Shown: piece by piece, positions 17,629 through 27,295 of the stretch | Numbering within the stretch: the first letter of the stretch is position 1 | Layout: each line of letters begins with the position of its first letter | Source of the DNA: Fibrobacter sp. UWR2 | GTDB lineage: Bacteria > Fibrobacterota > Fibrobacteria > Fibrobacterales > Fibrobacteraceae | Assembly: GCF_002210285.1 (NCBI RefSeq) | Contig: NZ_MWQE01000002.1 | Location: 62,001 to 126,000, forward strand | DNA length: 64,000 nt | Reading direction: 5' to 3' | Made by a program: the position numbers and the translations under genes | Notes under the pieces: generated by a model | What the model saw: only the letters and a program-made list of their open reading frames with translations | Databases searched by the model: none | Told to the model about the DNA's origin: nothing

Positions 17629-18233
17629 TGCTGTACCGCCTTTTCTTTTTCGACTTCGTCCTTTGTCTTGCGGGCAACGGTAATGGCGCAGATGAGCGTC
17701 ATCAAGAGGAGCACGCTGACGACCTCAAATGGAATGATGAAGCCGTCTGGCCCATAGCCGAGCAGGCGCATGGCTATGGGCTCGAGCCCTGAATAGTTTT
17801 CCGGTGCGCTGACGGTTCCGCTCGCAAGTTCTGGAGTCGGCAAGATGCACTTAATCATGATGAACACGAAGGCGACCGATAGCGCGAAGGCTGCAAATAC
17901 TCGCGGAATCTTTGTCGTGAAGGCGTCTTCGCCGAGGTGACTTGTCAAGAGGATGGTGAACACCACGAAGATGACGACGCCACCCACGTAGACCATTACC
18001 TGGGCAAGCGCGATGAATTCAGCATGCAGGAGCAGGTAGAGGATGGCGGTTGCCACAAAGCTGAAAATCAGGAACACGGCGCTTTGCAGGATGTTCTTCA
18101 CCGCGACAGTACAGACGGCGGTAAACAGCATGATGGCGGCAACTACGTAGAATGCGATGTCCATGCCTCCCATGGGGAAGGCGAGAGGAATGTCTGGCAA
18201 TTGCAGGTTCGGTAAGGCTAGATTCGGAAACAT
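17625..18233 (-). CDS. nuoJ: NADH-quinone oxidoreductase subunit J
   Basis: Membrane-arm subunit with five helices; about 202 residues. The conserved stretch around FLIFSFVATAILYLLLHAEFIALAQ and VYVGGVVIFVVF is typical. The start is ATG 18233, overlapping the nuoI stop by one base (TAATG). The frame stays open upstream only because it shadows nuoI. Confidence 0.93.
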   Translation of the reverse strand: MFPNLALPNLQLPDIPLAFPMGGMDIAFYVVAAIMLFTAVCTVAVKNILQSAVFLIFSFVATAILYLLLHAEFIALAQVMVYVGGVVIFVVFTILLTSHLGEDAFTTKIPRVFAAFALSVAFVFIMIKCILPTPELASGTVSAPENYSGLEPIAMRLLGYGPDGFIIPFEVVSVLLLMTLICAITVARKTKDEVEKEKAVQQ

Positions 18234-18706
18234 TATCCTTGTCCCTCCTTCTTGTTCAAGATCATTTCGAGCGAATTCGGATCGGTTGTCGCTACCTCGA
18301 AATCCTGGTTCATGCGGATGGCTCCGAAGGGGCAGGCCTCTACGCAGAGACCGCATTGCGTGCAACTAGCGAAGTGATAGACGTAGCGGCCCAACACCTT
18401 CTTGCCGGCAATGTTCTTTGTCGAAAGAACGTTGATGCTTGCATTCGGACAGGCGCGTTCGCACATGCCGCAGGCGGTGCAGCGGTTGTTGCCCTCTTCG
18501 TCCTCTATCATTTCGAGGCGGCCGCGGAAGCGTTCATGCATCTTTAGGGTCTTGCGATTTTCCGGATACTGCTCCGTAACAATGCGCCTCGGGTCAAAGA
18601 AGTACTTGAGCGAAACGGAAAGCCCGCACATGAGACTCCACGGCCCCGTGATGCAGCGCTTGAAGTAGCGCTTGAAATACTGGATTAAGGTGATATTCTC
18701 TTGCAT
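18233..18706 (-). CDS. nuoI: NADH-quinone oxidoreductase subunit I (2x[4Fe-4S] ferredoxin-like)
   Basis: Carries clusters N6a and N6b, which pass electrons to NuoB. Two ferredoxin motifs are visible, CTACGMCERACP and CTQCGLCVEACPFGAIRMNQ; the length is 157 residues. The start is ATG 18706 (MQENITL). It lies between nuoH and nuoJ, as in most bacteria. Confidence 0.95.
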   Translation of the reverse strand: MQENITLIQYFKRYFKRCITGPWSLMCGLSVSLKYFFDPRRIVTEQYPENRKTLKMHERFRGRLEMIEDEEGNNRCTACGMCERACPNASINVLSTKNIAGKKVLGRYVYHFASCTQCGLCVEACPFGAIRMNQDFEVATTDPNSLEMILNKKEGQG

Positions 18707-18719
18707 AGCAAACTCCCGC

Positions 18720-19841
18720 CTAACCACAGACCACAATGTATGCCGCACCGGCGACAAGCAGCACGAGGTTCACGGGCAACAAAAATTTCCATTCAAAGTC
18801 CATGAGTTGGTCCACGCGCGGGCGTACGAACGTCCAGCGGACCATCATGTAGCACCAGATCATGAAGAATACTTTCGCGAAGAACCACACGACTCCAGGA
18901 ACCATGTTGAGATAGTTGTCAACAAAAGCAACTCCGATGCAGGGCGGAAGGAACCCCCCGAGGAAGCACGTGGTGGCAAGAGCCGAGTTCGTCACGAGTG
19001 CGATGTATTCGGCGAGGTAGAACATGGCGAACGGTGTGCCGTTGTATTCCGTATGGTAGCCGCCCGTAAGTTCTTGCTCCGCTTCGGCGATGTCGAAGGG
19101 TGCGCGGTTCATTTCGGCGGTACTCGAGATGAAGAAAAGGATGAAAGCGATAATCCCGAGTACGGGAATCTTGAAGATCCACCAGTCGGCGATTGTACCA
19201 TCTTGCCCGAGCGTGATACCCATGAGGTTCGTGGAACCCGAAATCATCACGACGAACAGGAGGATCATCGCAAACGAAATTTCGTAGCTGATCATTTGGG
19301 CGCCGCTACGGAGCGCGCCGAGCAGGGAATACTTATTGTTGCTGCTCCAGCCGCCAAGCAAGATGCCCAGCACACCGAAGCCGTTCACCGCGATGATAAG
19401 CGGAATGCCCATCGAGACGTCGGCGACGACGAGATTCCTGCCGAAGGGGATGAGCGCGCATACGATGAAGGGGGCGATAAGCACGATAAGCGGCGCAAGG
19501 TAGAACATGAGCTTGTCTGCGCCGCTTGGGGCATAGACTTCCTTGAAGAGCATCTTGAGCACGTCGGCGATGGTCTGGATTGTACCGTGCCAGCCGAGGC
19601 GCATGGGGCCAAGCCTGCATTGCACGTGTGCACATACCTTGCGTTCCATGTAGATGAGTATCGGGGCCGACCCGATGTTCACTGCACATACCGCGACGAC
19701 GCAAATGAGCGCGTTTACCAGGAATGCGACAATGCTGTTGAGCGTATCGCTCTGGAGACTTGCTGGCAAGAATTCCGCTACTCGCGGGACCATTTCACGA
19801 ACAAAGTCGCCTATGGGGTTTGTAACTGAGGGAACAAACAT
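18720..19841 (-). CDS. nuoH: NADH-quinone oxidoreductase subunit H
   Basis: Membrane subunit that forms part of the quinone chamber; 373 residues. Conserved ERKVCAHVQCRLGPMR and the ELTGGYHTEYNG loop (usually E..AGYxxEYSG) are present, with eight or more hydrophobic helices. It follows nuoD by three bases. Confidence 0.95.
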   Translation of the reverse strand: MFVPSVTNPIGDFVREMVPRVAEFLPASLQSDTLNSIVAFLVNALICVVAVCAVNIGSAPILIYMERKVCAHVQCRLGPMRLGWHGTIQTIADVLKMLFKEVYAPSGADKLMFYLAPLIVLIAPFIVCALIPFGRNLVVADVSMGIPLIIAVNGFGVLGILLGGWSSNNKYSLLGALRSGAQMISYEISFAMILLFVVMISGSTNLMGITLGQDGTIADWWIFKIPVLGIIAFILFFISSTAEMNRAPFDIAEAEQELTGGYHTEYNGTPFAMFYLAEYIALVTNSALATTCFLGGFLPPCIGVAFVDNYLNMVPGVVWFFAKVFFMIWCYMMVRWTFVRPRVDQLMDFEWKFLLPVNLVLLVAGAAYIVVCG

Positions 19842-19844
19842 AAA

Positions 19845-20984
19845 CTACCTGTCAATTTCGGGAATGACGGGGTCGAGGGTTGCCATGATGGTTACGAGGT
19901 CAGATATCTTGTGACCCTGTGCCATCTTGTTGAGTGCTGCAATATGCGGGAAACTAGGCCCACGCGTGTGGATGCGGTAGGGCTTCTCGCCGGTAGTGGC
20001 TGCGACCACGTATGTGGCGTACAGGCCCTTCGCCGTCTCGATTTCGCTGTAGTAGCGGCCCTCGGGAAGTCGCACCGGCTTTTCCTTGCTGCGCCAGGGA
20101 CCTTCTTTGGGGAACTTGTCTACACACTGCCGCAGGATCTTCATGGACTCGTGGATTTCGGCGATGCGGATCTTGTAGCGGTCGTAGCAGTCACCGTTAT
20201 GGAATACGGGAACTTCGAAGTCGAACTGGTCGTAGATGCTGTAGGGGTTCATGCGGCGAACGTCGAAGTTCACTCCGCTGGCGCGCAGCACCGGGCCTGA
20301 GCATCCATAGGCGATAGCGTCTTCCTTGGTAAGCACGCCGATGCCGATGCTTCTTTCGAGCACGATGATGTTCTTGGAGAGGAAACGCTCGTAGTCGCGC
20401 ATCGCGTCTTCGAGGTGGTCGAGGAACGCCTTGACGCGCGGGACGAACGTGTCCGGTACGTCGGCCCGGCTTCCGCCCGGCCTGAAATAATTGGTGGTGA
20501 GGCGCGATCCGGTGACCTCTTCGAGGATGTCATGGATCATCTCGCGTTCCTTGAACCCGAACAGGAGGCAGGTTTGCCCGCCCAGGTCACCGCCGAAGCA
20601 GCCGTAGAACACCAGGTGAGATGCGATGCGGCCGAGTTCCTGGAGCATCACGCGGATGTATTCGCCCCTTTCGGGCACGCCGACGTTCATGCCTTTTTCT
20701 AGCGCAATCACAACCCCCAGGTTGTTCTGAATGGCCGTAAGGTAGTCCTGGCGGTCACTAAGTGCAATGTATTGCAGGTAACTCATCGATTCCGCCTGCT
20801 TTTCCATGCCACGGTGGATGTATCCAAAGTGCGGGACGACTTCCACAATCGTTTCGCCATCCATGCGCAGCGCAAGGCGCAGCGCACCGTGCGTACTCGG
20901 GTGCTGGGGACCCATGTTGATGAAGAATTCTTCGGTATTGGTTTCGCGCTGGATGCGGAATCCTGGAGGCAACTGTGCGGTCAT
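19845..20984 (-). CDS. nuoD: NADH-quinone oxidoreductase subunit D
   Basis: The 49-kDa subunit that lines the quinone site. 379 residues with the hallmark [15 protein letters not shown] near the N-terminus, where the conserved His helps bind quinone. The C-terminal [10 protein letters not shown] ends in Arg as in the family. It is a separate gene, not fused to NuoC. It overlaps nuoBC by four bases. Confidence 0.96.
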   Translation of the reverse strand: MTAQLPPGFRIQRETNTEEFFINMGPQHPSTHGALRLALRMDGETIVEVVPHFGYIHRGMEKQAESMSYLQYIALSDRQDYLTAIQNNLGVVIALEKGMNVGVPERGEYIRVMLQELGRIASHLVFYGCFGGDLGGQTCLLFGFKEREMIHDILEEVTGSRLTTNYFRPGGSRADVPDTFVPRVKAFLDHLEDAMRDYERFLSKNIIVLERSIGIGVLTKEDAIAYGCSGPVLRASGVNFDVRRMNPYSIYDQFDFEVPVFHNGDCYDRYKIRIAEIHESMKILRQCVDKFPKEGPWRSKEKPVRLPEGRYYSEIETAKGLYATYVVAATTGEKPYRIHTRGPSFPHIAALNKMAQGHKISDLVTIMATLDPVIPEIDR

Positions 20985-22240
20985 ACGGGCCTCCTGATCA
21001 TTTCCGGGTGCGTGAAGTCCTTGCGCAGCGGGTAGCCTACGAAATCTTTGTCGAGGAATATGCGACGCTGGTCGGGGTGACCTTCGAAGTTGATGCCGAA
21101 CATGTCGTAGACTTCGCGTTCCTTGACTTCGGCGCCCGGGTAGAGATGGCTGATGCTCTTGACGCTTGCGAGGAGCGATGTTGGCCGTTTTTCTTCGGGA
21201 ATGCTGAAGTCCTTCTTCGTCTGCACGCAGAGGAAGAGTTTGTGTCCGTGTTCGAGACTGCGCAACATTGTCACCATGTCGAAATGGTCGTCGTAGTCAA
21301 TGGCAGTCACGTCGATGAGGTAGTCCATGCTGAATTCGGGGGAACTCTTCACGAATTCCACAATTGGCAGGTAGTCTTCGGGTTCTACCATCACTTCGAG
21401 CGGACGGTCGGCGGGGATTGCCGCCACGACGTCTTCAATCGGGTCTTCGCTGTGGGTGTGCACCGTGACCTTAGGAAATTTTTCGCGCAGCTTCGCGAAC
21501 AGTTCGGACTGTGTAAGGCCGAACCTCTTGAACGGTACGCGAGGTACTTCCGGAAAATCTTCCTTCTTCACGCGGATGGGCTTGAAGGCGCTCTTGTAGT
21601 CCGGGTGCTCTTCCTTGAACTTCGCGCGGGCTTCCGCCATCTGTTCGTCCTTCATTTCTTCGAGGGCGGCCCAGGTCTTTGCGGCTTCGCGGTAGCGGTC
21701 CATAGTGGAAACGTCCTTCGGCCTGCCTTCGTGCCACGGGTGGCGGCAGGTTTCCTTCAGGATCTTTTCGCGTAATGTCAGGAGCCCGTGGAACAGAGCC
21801 TCGGGGCGTGGCGGGCATCCGGGAACGAACACGTCGACGGGAATCAGGTTCTGTGCGCCTCGGACGACGGAATAGTTGTCGTAGATGAACGGGCCGCCGC
21901 TAATGGTGCAGGCGCCCATGGCGATCACGTATTTTGGCCCGGGAATCTGCTCCCAGAGCATCTGGATGGCAGGAGCCATGCGGCGGGTTATTGTTCCGGC
22001 CAAAATAAAAAGGTCCGCTTGTCGCGGGGACGAGCGGAACACTTCACTGCCGAAACGGGCAATATCGTAGCGGGCCATAGAACTGCTCATCATTTCGATG
22101 GCGCAGCAACTGGTGCCGTACGTAAGGGGCCAAATTGAATTTGCTCGTGCCCAGTTCACCACGTAGTCGATGGCGTTCACGACGTACTTTCCGCCGGGAA
22201 TCGGGTCGAGAATCTTGGGGGCTAAATTGACTATTCCCAT
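20981..22240 (-). CDS. nuoBC: NuoB-NuoC fusion subunit of complex I
   Basis: 419 residues. The first ~165 are NuoB, which holds the terminal cluster N2: Cys45-Cys46 ([12 protein letters not shown]), Cys111 (GACTISGG) and Cys142 (VPGCPPRPE). A charged linker (about 170-240) leads into NuoC (about 250-419), with the signature [20 protein letters not shown]. The more usual fusion is NuoC-NuoD; here B and C are joined while D is separate. The frame is continuous, with no sign of a lost stop, and neighbours overlap on both sides (10 bases with nuoA, 4 with nuoD). Confidence 0.92.
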   Translation of the reverse strand: MGIVNLAPKILDPIPGGKYVVNAIDYVVNWARANSIWPLTYGTSCCAIEMMSSSMARYDIARFGSEVFRSSPRQADLFILAGTITRRMAPAIQMLWEQIPGPKYVIAMGACTISGGPFIYDNYSVVRGAQNLIPVDVFVPGCPPRPEALFHGLLTLREKILKETCRHPWHEGRPKDVSTMDRYREAAKTWAALEEMKDEQMAEARAKFKEEHPDYKSAFKPIRVKKEDFPEVPRVPFKRFGLTQSELFAKLREKFPKVTVHTHSEDPIEDVVAAIPADRPLEVMVEPEDYLPIVEFVKSSPEFSMDYLIDVTAIDYDDHFDMVTMLRSLEHGHKLFLCVQTKKDFSIPEEKRPTSLLASVKSISHLYPGAEVKEREVYDMFGINFEGHPDQRRIFLDKDFVGYPLRKDFTHPEMIRRPV

Positions 22241-22611
22241 TTGAGGATTCCTTTTTTCCAGGCGTAGGCAAGGCCGGAAACGAGGATGGCTATGAAAATT
22301 GCGAGGTCGATAAGGACAATGACGGGCGAAAGTGCCGTGTGGCCAGCCATGATTTCCTTGAAGTTCATCATGACGGGGAAGAGGAACAGCGCTTCGATGT
22401 CGAATACGAGAAACAGGAGCGCGAACAGGTAGTAGCCCACCTTGAACTGGATGCGGGCGTTACCGATGGTCTCCATGCCGCATTCATAGGGCGCCATCTT
22501 GTTCTTGGTGTTCCTAGTCCTGTAGCCGAGCAGAAGCCCGGTGACGGTCGCCGCAGCGGCGATGAACGCGCCCAGGAAAAGGAATATTGATAGGATGATA
22601 TATTCAGACAT
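22231..22611 (-). CDS. nuoA: NADH-quinone oxidoreductase subunit A
   Basis: First gene of the nuo operon; a three-helix membrane subunit of 126 residues. Conserved [17 protein letters not shown] and [13 protein letters not shown] are present, including the loop Cys used as a conformational marker. Start ATG 22611 (MSEYIIL) is preferred over the longer frame to 22644. The 63 bases upstream contain degenerate GACTATTGA repeats. Confidence 0.94.
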   Translation of the reverse strand: MSEYIILSIFLFLGAFIAAAATVTGLLLGYRTRNTKNKMAPYECGMETIGNARIQFKVGYYLFALLFLVFDIEALFLFPVMMNFKEIMAGHTALSPVIVLIDLAIFIAILVSGLAYAWKKGILKWE

Positions 22612-22674
22612 AGTAGCTCTTATTAGTCTTTGGTCATTCGTCAATAGTCTTTAATCAATAGTCATTTCATATTA

Positions 22675-23265
22675 TTAGTAGAAGTTCTGGAGCTCCTGTA
22701 CGGTGCCGAACAGCGTGTTGCCTATCTGGAATCGGTCAATGATATGCTTGAAAAGGTCCTTGAATTCCTCGATGGTCGCGTTGTTCATTGCGGTAAGTTT
22801 TTCCTGAATGGAGCTCACGAACCCAGAGTTCATGGGCTTGGCCTTCATGTCCTGCATGGAGCCGCTCCACTGTTGCAGGATGGTGTCCGTTTCCATACGC
22901 GCGATGATGTAGCGGGTCGTGGAAAGCAGTTCCTGTAAGAAATGTACGAGGAAAATTTCCTCTTGCAGGATACCCCAGCGTTTGTCCTTGGAATAGAGCG
23001 TGGCGATATCGGCCTTACCGTAGAATACGGCCGCCTGTGCATATTCGAGGCATGTCTTGAGAACTCGGTCAAGACGGTTTATCTCTTGGGCGAGGTTCTT
23101 GAACCATTCGAGGTTCATTGCCGACCCGTCGATTTCGCCCTTGGCGTCGAGCGGCATCACTGCACGGAAGGCATAGTACACTTCCTCGTAGTAGCGGTTG
23201 CGCATACGGCAGTTGAAGGCGCGGTTCTTGAGTGTGTAGTCGCTGTGGTGTAGGGGTGTTATCAT
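22675..23265 (-). CDS. Protein of unknown function between rel and nuoA
   Basis: 196 residues, predicted mostly helical, soluble, no signal peptide. It has an aromatic- and charge-rich N-terminal half (RYYEEVYYAFRAV, near 22-34). No family is recognised. The start overlaps the rel/spoT stop by four bases (ATGA), so the two are translationally coupled, and nuoA follows 63 bases later on the same strand. Coupling to the stringent-response enzyme hints at a related role; this is only inference. Confidence 0.65.
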   Translation of the reverse strand: MITPLHHSDYTLKNRAFNCRMRNRYYEEVYYAFRAVMPLDAKGEIDGSAMNLEWFKNLAQEINRLDRVLKTCLEYAQAAVFYGKADIATLYSKDKRWGILQEEIFLVHFLQELLSTTRYIIARMETDTILQQWSGSMQDMKAKPMNSGFVSSIQEKLTAMNNATIEEFKDLFKHIIDRFQIGNTLFGTVQELQNFY

Positions 23266-25400
23266 GCTTTAGAAACCTCCCTTACGCCGGAAATCTGCTT
23301 GATCTTCGTGATGATGGAATCGACCTGCTCCGTGCGGAAAGCCTTGAATTCCATGCGGATACGGCCCGTAGACTGTGCGCTAGCGACACTCATGCGGTCA
23401 AGCGACACGTCGGACCCCTTCAGCTGTTCCAAGACATCGAGGGTGATGTTCTTACGGTTGTCCGTATCGATAGTGAGGTGCGTCATGAAGGGCTTCGAGA
23501 CATCGGCGCTCCATGCGACTGCAATTTGCTGCTCCGCTGGGAAGTTTTTGAGGTTCGTGCACGCGCGGTTGTGCACCTCGATTCCAATCTTTGGCCTGAG
23601 GATGCCGACAATCGCGTCTCCGGGGAGCGGTGCACAGCAATCCGCGAAATGGATCACGAGGCTTGTTTCCTGGCCAATCTGCAGGGGCATTTCCTCAGGG
23701 ACGGCCTTCTTGTCGCTTCCGAATGTCGGGAAGAACCGGAGCGCCATTTCCTTGGGGAGAGAACTCCCGCCCGTAATGAACCTGTGGATGTCCTGCAGGG
23801 GCAGTTCACCCTGGCCGACGCGCTCGTAGAAGTCGTCCATCGAGAGCGTTCCGAAGTACTTGCGGATTTCGTCCTCGCTGGGGCGCTTGTCCTTCTCGAC
23901 TTTTGCAAGCCTGAGCTCGCGCGTCCAGATTTCCTTTCCGAGGCTACGGGACTGCTGTATGATGCTGGTCTTCATCCAGCGGCGCAGTTCCTGCTTGGCC
24001 TTGACCGTCTTGACGATATCTAGCCATTCGGGGCTCGGTTCCTGGCTCGGGCTCTTGAGTACCTGGATGGTCGCTCCGTGGGTCACGACCTTGTCGAGGC
24101 TCACAACCTCTTCGTTGATGCGGGCACCGATGCAGTGCAGGCCCAGTTCCGTATGGATGGCGAACGCGAAGTCGAGCACAGTGGAGCCTTCCGGCAGTTC
24201 GATGGAGGCTCCCTTCGGGGTAAACACGGTCATGCCTTCCGGCTTCAGGTCCACCTTCAAAAAGTCGAGGTATTCCTTGGAGTCCGAGATTTCGGACTGC
24301 AGCTTGACCATGTGGTCGAGCCAGGCGAGTTCTTCGCCCTCGTGCTGGGTTTCCATCTTGTAGGCCCAGTGCGCGGCGAATCCCTTCTCGGCGGTCAGGT
24401 CCATGTCCTTAGTGCGGATCTGGACTTCGACCATCTTGTTCTCCGGCCCGATGACCGTGGTGTGGATGCTCTGGTACAGGTTTGGCTTCGGGGTCGCGAT
24501 GTAGTCCTTGAAACGGCTTTGCATCGGGGTCCACAGGTTGTGGACGTAGCCCAGCGCCAGGTAGCATTCGGGAATCGTCTCCACGATGATGCGGATGGCG
24601 AAAATGTCGAAAATGTCCTCGAACTGGCAATCACGACTGATCATCTTGTTGTAGATGCTGTAGATGTTCTTGGTGCGGCCCTGGATGGTGCAGTCGAAGT
24701 CTTCGAGGGCCATCTTGATTTGCAGCGGGCCTATGACGGACTGGACGTACTTCTCGCGCTTTTCCTTGTTTTCGATAAGCGCGTCGACTATCTTCTGGTA
24801 TTCGTCCGGATTGACATACTTGAAACTCAGGTCCTCGAGTTCGGTCTTGAGCTTGTACAAGCCGAACCTGTGGGTGAGGGGCACGTAAATGTCGAGCGTT
24901 TCCTGCGCGATGGAACGGCGCTTTTCGGGCTTCATGTAGCGCATGGTCCGCATGTTGTGGATGCGGTCGGCGATCTTGATCATGATGACCCGCGGGTCCT
25001 TTGCCATCGCAGTGATGAGCTTGCGGTAGGTTTCCGCCTTCTGCGCAGTCTTGTTGTGCTCTTGTGCAGCGGTAATTTTCGTGACGGCGTCCACCATGAA
25101 CGCGGTCTCTTCACCGAATTCCTCCGCAATTTCTACGAGCGTGTGCTGCGTATCCTCGACTACGTCGTGGAGCAGGCCTGCGAGCACGGTTGGCTGGTCT
25201 TGTTTGAGTTCGGCGAGAATCTTTGCGACTTCGAAGGGATGCTCGGTATAGGGCATGCCGCTCTTGCGGTATTGCCCGTCGTGGGCGTCTGCGATGAAGG
25301 CAACAGCGTTCCTAAGGACCCGACGGTCGAGGTTCGGGTTCTTCTTGATGAGCACGTCGACTATGTGCTCCTGATTCGGTGTCAGGTCCACTGTTTTCAT
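23262..25400 (-). CDS. Bifunctional (p)ppGpp synthetase/hydrolase, Rel/SpoT family
   Basis: Makes and degrades the alarmone (p)ppGpp. 712 residues with the expected order: HD hydrolase domain (about 30-180; GLLHDVVEDT supplies the His-Asp pair), synthetase domain (about 220-350; YQSIHTTVIGP and EVQIRTKDMD), TGS domain (about 385-445; FTPKGASIELPEGSTVLDFA) and ACT domain at the end. The synthetase motif reads RFKD (QSRFKDYIATPKPN), the RxKD form of bifunctional Rel enzymes, not the ExDD form of RelA. With the intact HD motif, both activities are expected. The downstream unknown gene is coupled to it. Confidence 0.95.
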   Translation of the reverse strand: MKTVDLTPNQEHIVDVLIKKNPNLDRRVLRNAVAFIADAHDGQYRKSGMPYTEHPFEVAKILAELKQDQPTVLAGLLHDVVEDTQHTLVEIAEEFGEETAFMVDAVTKITAAQEHNKTAQKAETYRKLITAMAKDPRVIMIKIADRIHNMRTMRYMKPEKRRSIAQETLDIYVPLTHRFGLYKLKTELEDLSFKYVNPDEYQKIVDALIENKEKREKYVQSVIGPLQIKMALEDFDCTIQGRTKNIYSIYNKMISRDCQFEDIFDIFAIRIIVETIPECYLALGYVHNLWTPMQSRFKDYIATPKPNLYQSIHTTVIGPENKMVEVQIRTKDMDLTAEKGFAAHWAYKMETQHEGEELAWLDHMVKLQSEISDSKEYLDFLKVDLKPEGMTVFTPKGASIELPEGSTVLDFAFAIHTELGLHCIGARINEEVVSLDKVVTHGATIQVLKSPSQEPSPEWLDIVKTVKAKQELRRWMKTSIIQQSRSLGKEIWTRELRLAKVEKDKRPSEDEIRKYFGTLSMDDFYERVGQGELPLQDIHRFITGGSSLPKEMALRFFPTFGSDKKAVPEEMPLQIGQETSLVIHFADCCAPLPGDAIVGILRPKIGIEVHNRACTNLKNFPAEQQIAVAWSADVSKPFMTHLTIDTDNRKNITLDVLEQLKGSDVSLDRMSVASAQSTGRIRMEFKAFRTEQVDSIITKIKQISGVREVSKA

Positions 25401-25532
25401 CTACCATAATTATATCTAAAATTGATGCTTTTGGAAGGGTAAAAAGGGTTAAATAAGCGAAAAATATGGGTTTTTCGGACCATAAACTTTTTTTGCAATC
25501 GCCTGAAAGCACTTGTTTTGGGCCTGTACGAG

Positions 25533-25549
25533 TACTTGTTGTAAGTACG
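25533..25549. promoter_or_regulatory. Short palindrome in the rel-CE15 divergent region
   Basis: GTACTT (25533-25538) and AAGTAC (25544-25549) form an inverted repeat with a 5-base spacer, about 50 bases before the leader ORF of the esterase. It is a possible operator; no regulator is identified. Confidence 0.3.
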
Positions 25550-25602
25550 AACAACGCTTTATAAAAAGAAACGAAAATTTTGAATGTGGAGGAAATTATT
25601 TT

Positions 25603-25653
25603 ATGTTCACTAATCGGGTCGAATTCACGACTCGAAAAGTGGGTTGGTTATGA
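25603..25653 (+). CDS. 16-codon leader ORF upstream of the CE15 esterase
   Basis: The peptide is MFTNRVEFTTRKVGWL. A strong GGAGGA lies at 25588-25593, nine bases before the ATG. Its TGA (25651-25653) overlaps the esterase ATG at 25650 (ATGA). The esterase start has no good ribosome site of its own, so its translation probably depends on ribosomes finishing this leader. It is too short for family assignment. Confidence 0.5.
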   Translation: MFTNRVEFTTRKVGWL

Positions 25654-27221
25654 ATAAAAGGAAATTCCTATTTCCGGTGGCTTTGGTTGCCATCGGCTTG
25701 TGGGCTTGCGGAGAGGAGACGAACGTAGGCCCTGAAACTTGCACAACACCAGATTGCATTGCGGCGCAGGAACCTGAACCTGCGAGTTCTGCAACTGTTC
25801 CTCCGGTAGGGGATACCCTATCCTCATCGTCGGTGATGGGGCAGGAACCGCACTATCTGGGCGACCAGGATTCCCTGAAGGATACGACGCAGGCGATGTC
25901 ATCGAGCGCCGTATTGCCGCAAGAATCGTCGAGTTCGACTATAGTGCTGAGCTCGAGCACGTTGCCTCCTGTTACCTCGAGCAGCTCGTATCACCACCAT
26001 CGCAGTTCAAGCAGTTCCGTCGTAAAGCCGGTTGAATCTAGCTCGAGTGCCGTGGTTGTGCCGCCGACACCAGGCAATGACTTCGTAGAAGACCATCGTA
26101 GCGAATGCCAGATTGGCGACATCCCGACGAGCGTGAACAACGCCAAACTCCCGGACCCGTTCAAGGGCCTCGACGGCAAGCGTATTTCCACGAAGGACGA
26201 ATGGAAGTGCCGTCGCGAAGAAATCGGCGCCATGTACGAAAAGATTATGTTCGGCCAAAAGCCGCGTAACCCCGAGAAGGTCGAAGGCTCCTTCTCTGGT
26301 GGCAAACTCAAGGTGTCTGTGACCGACAAGGGCAAATCCATTTCCTTCTCTGTCAGCATTTCTGGAGGCGGAACCAAGGATAAACCGAAACCCGGCATCA
26401 TCGGCTTTGCGAGCTTTGGCGGTTGCGGAAGTCTGGGCGCCTCTACAAACGGCCTTGGCGTCGCCATGATTTCGTTCAATCCTGATGACGTGGCTCCTGA
26501 AAACGGCGGCGGCTCCTTCTTCCAGCTCTATGGCGGCTCCGATGCAGGTACTGCTATTGCTTGGGCGTGGGGTATTAGCCGTGTAATCGACGCCCTTGAA
26601 AAGACACCTGAGGCGGGCATTGATGTGCACCATCTGGGCGTCACCGGGTGTTCCCGCCATGGCAAGGGTTCCCTGATTGCTGGTGCGTTTGACGAACGTA
26701 TTGCGCTTGTGATTCCGCAGGAATCTGGTTCCGGTGGTGCGTCTCTCTGGCGTTCTATCGCCCAGGTGAACAGGCAGAAGGGCACTCAGTTCGTGCAGGG
26801 CCTTGCCAGTGCTGGCACTGAAGGCCGTTGGATGAAGAGCAGTTTCAAGAATTACGATGGCAAGGAAACCACCCTCCCGTTTGACCAGCATATGCTGACG
26901 GCCATGGTGGCTCCGCGTGCGCTTCTCCTGCTTGACAACCAGTCCTTCGACTGGCTGGGCGAGGTACCGTCGAACTATTGCGGCAATGCTTCTCTTGAAG
27001 TGTTCAAGGCCCTCGGCATCGAAGACAATTACACCTATGCGCAGAAGGGTGGCCATGACCACTGCAGTTTGCCGCAAGACCATTACGATGAGGTAAAGGC
27101 TTATGTCAACGCCTTCTTGAACGAGAGCGGAACGACAAAGGGCAAGGTCGAATCCTTCAGCAGCGTCGCCAAGTGGAACAAGTCCGAGTGGATTGACTGG
27201 GATACGCCGAATTTAAAATAA
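25650..27221 (+). CDS. CE15 glucuronoyl esterase lipoprotein
   Basis: Cleaves the ester between 4-O-methyl-glucuronic acid of xylan and lignin alcohols. 523 residues: lipoprotein signal with lipobox LWAC (Cys20), then a Ser-rich low-complexity linker (about 45-140) as in Fibrobacter surface lipoproteins, then the catalytic domain (about 150-510). The CE15 signature GCSRHGKG carries the nucleophile (Ser335); QESGSGG holds the acidic residue and GGHDHCSLPQ the histidine. It is likely displayed on the outer membrane for plant cell-wall attack. Its translation appears coupled to a 16-codon leader. A terminator follows at 27255. Confidence 0.92.
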   Translation: MNKRKFLFPVALVAIGLWACGEETNVGPETCTTPDCIAAQEPEPASSATVPPVGDTLSSSSVMGQEPHYLGDQDSLKDTTQAMSSSAVLPQESSSSTIVLSSSTLPPVTSSSSYHHHRSSSSSVVKPVESSSSAVVVPPTPGNDFVEDHRSECQIGDIPTSVNNAKLPDPFKGLDGKRISTKDEWKCRREEIGAMYEKIMFGQKPRNPEKVEGSFSGGKLKVSVTDKGKSISFSVSISGGGTKDKPKPGIIGFASFGGCGSLGASTNGLGVAMISFNPDDVAPENGGGSFFQLYGGSDAGTAIAWAWGISRVIDALEKTPEAGIDVHHLGVTGCSRHGKGSLIAGAFDERIALVIPQESGSGGASLWRSIAQVNRQKGTQFVQGLASAGTEGRWMKSSFKNYDGKETTLPFDQHMLTAMVAPRALLLLDNQSFDWLGEVPSNYCGNASLEVFKALGIEDNYTYAQKGGHDHCSLPQDHYDEVKAYVNAFLNESGTTKGKVESFSSVAKWNKSEWIDWDTPNLK

Positions 27222-27254
27222 CTTCTCTCCCGATATAACTCCTGATAAATCGGG

Positions 27255-27285
27255 CGGGGCTGGGTAAAACCGGCCCCGTTTTTTT
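27255..27285 (+). terminator. Terminator after the CE15 gene
   Basis: A 9-bp stem (27255-27263 with 27270-27278, one G-U pair) with loop GTAAAA, then seven Ts. Confidence 0.9.
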
Positions 27286-27295
27286 GTGATTGTGC

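Noticed and set aside
18672-19829. Long plus-strand open frame opposite nuoH
   Set aside because: Its peptide is Asp/Glu/His-rich with no domain, and nuoH on the other strand carries all family motifs.
25603-25653. Leader ORF as a frameshifted N-terminus of CE15
   Set aside because: The esterase already has a complete lipoprotein signal from ATG 25650, so no missing N-terminus needs explaining.
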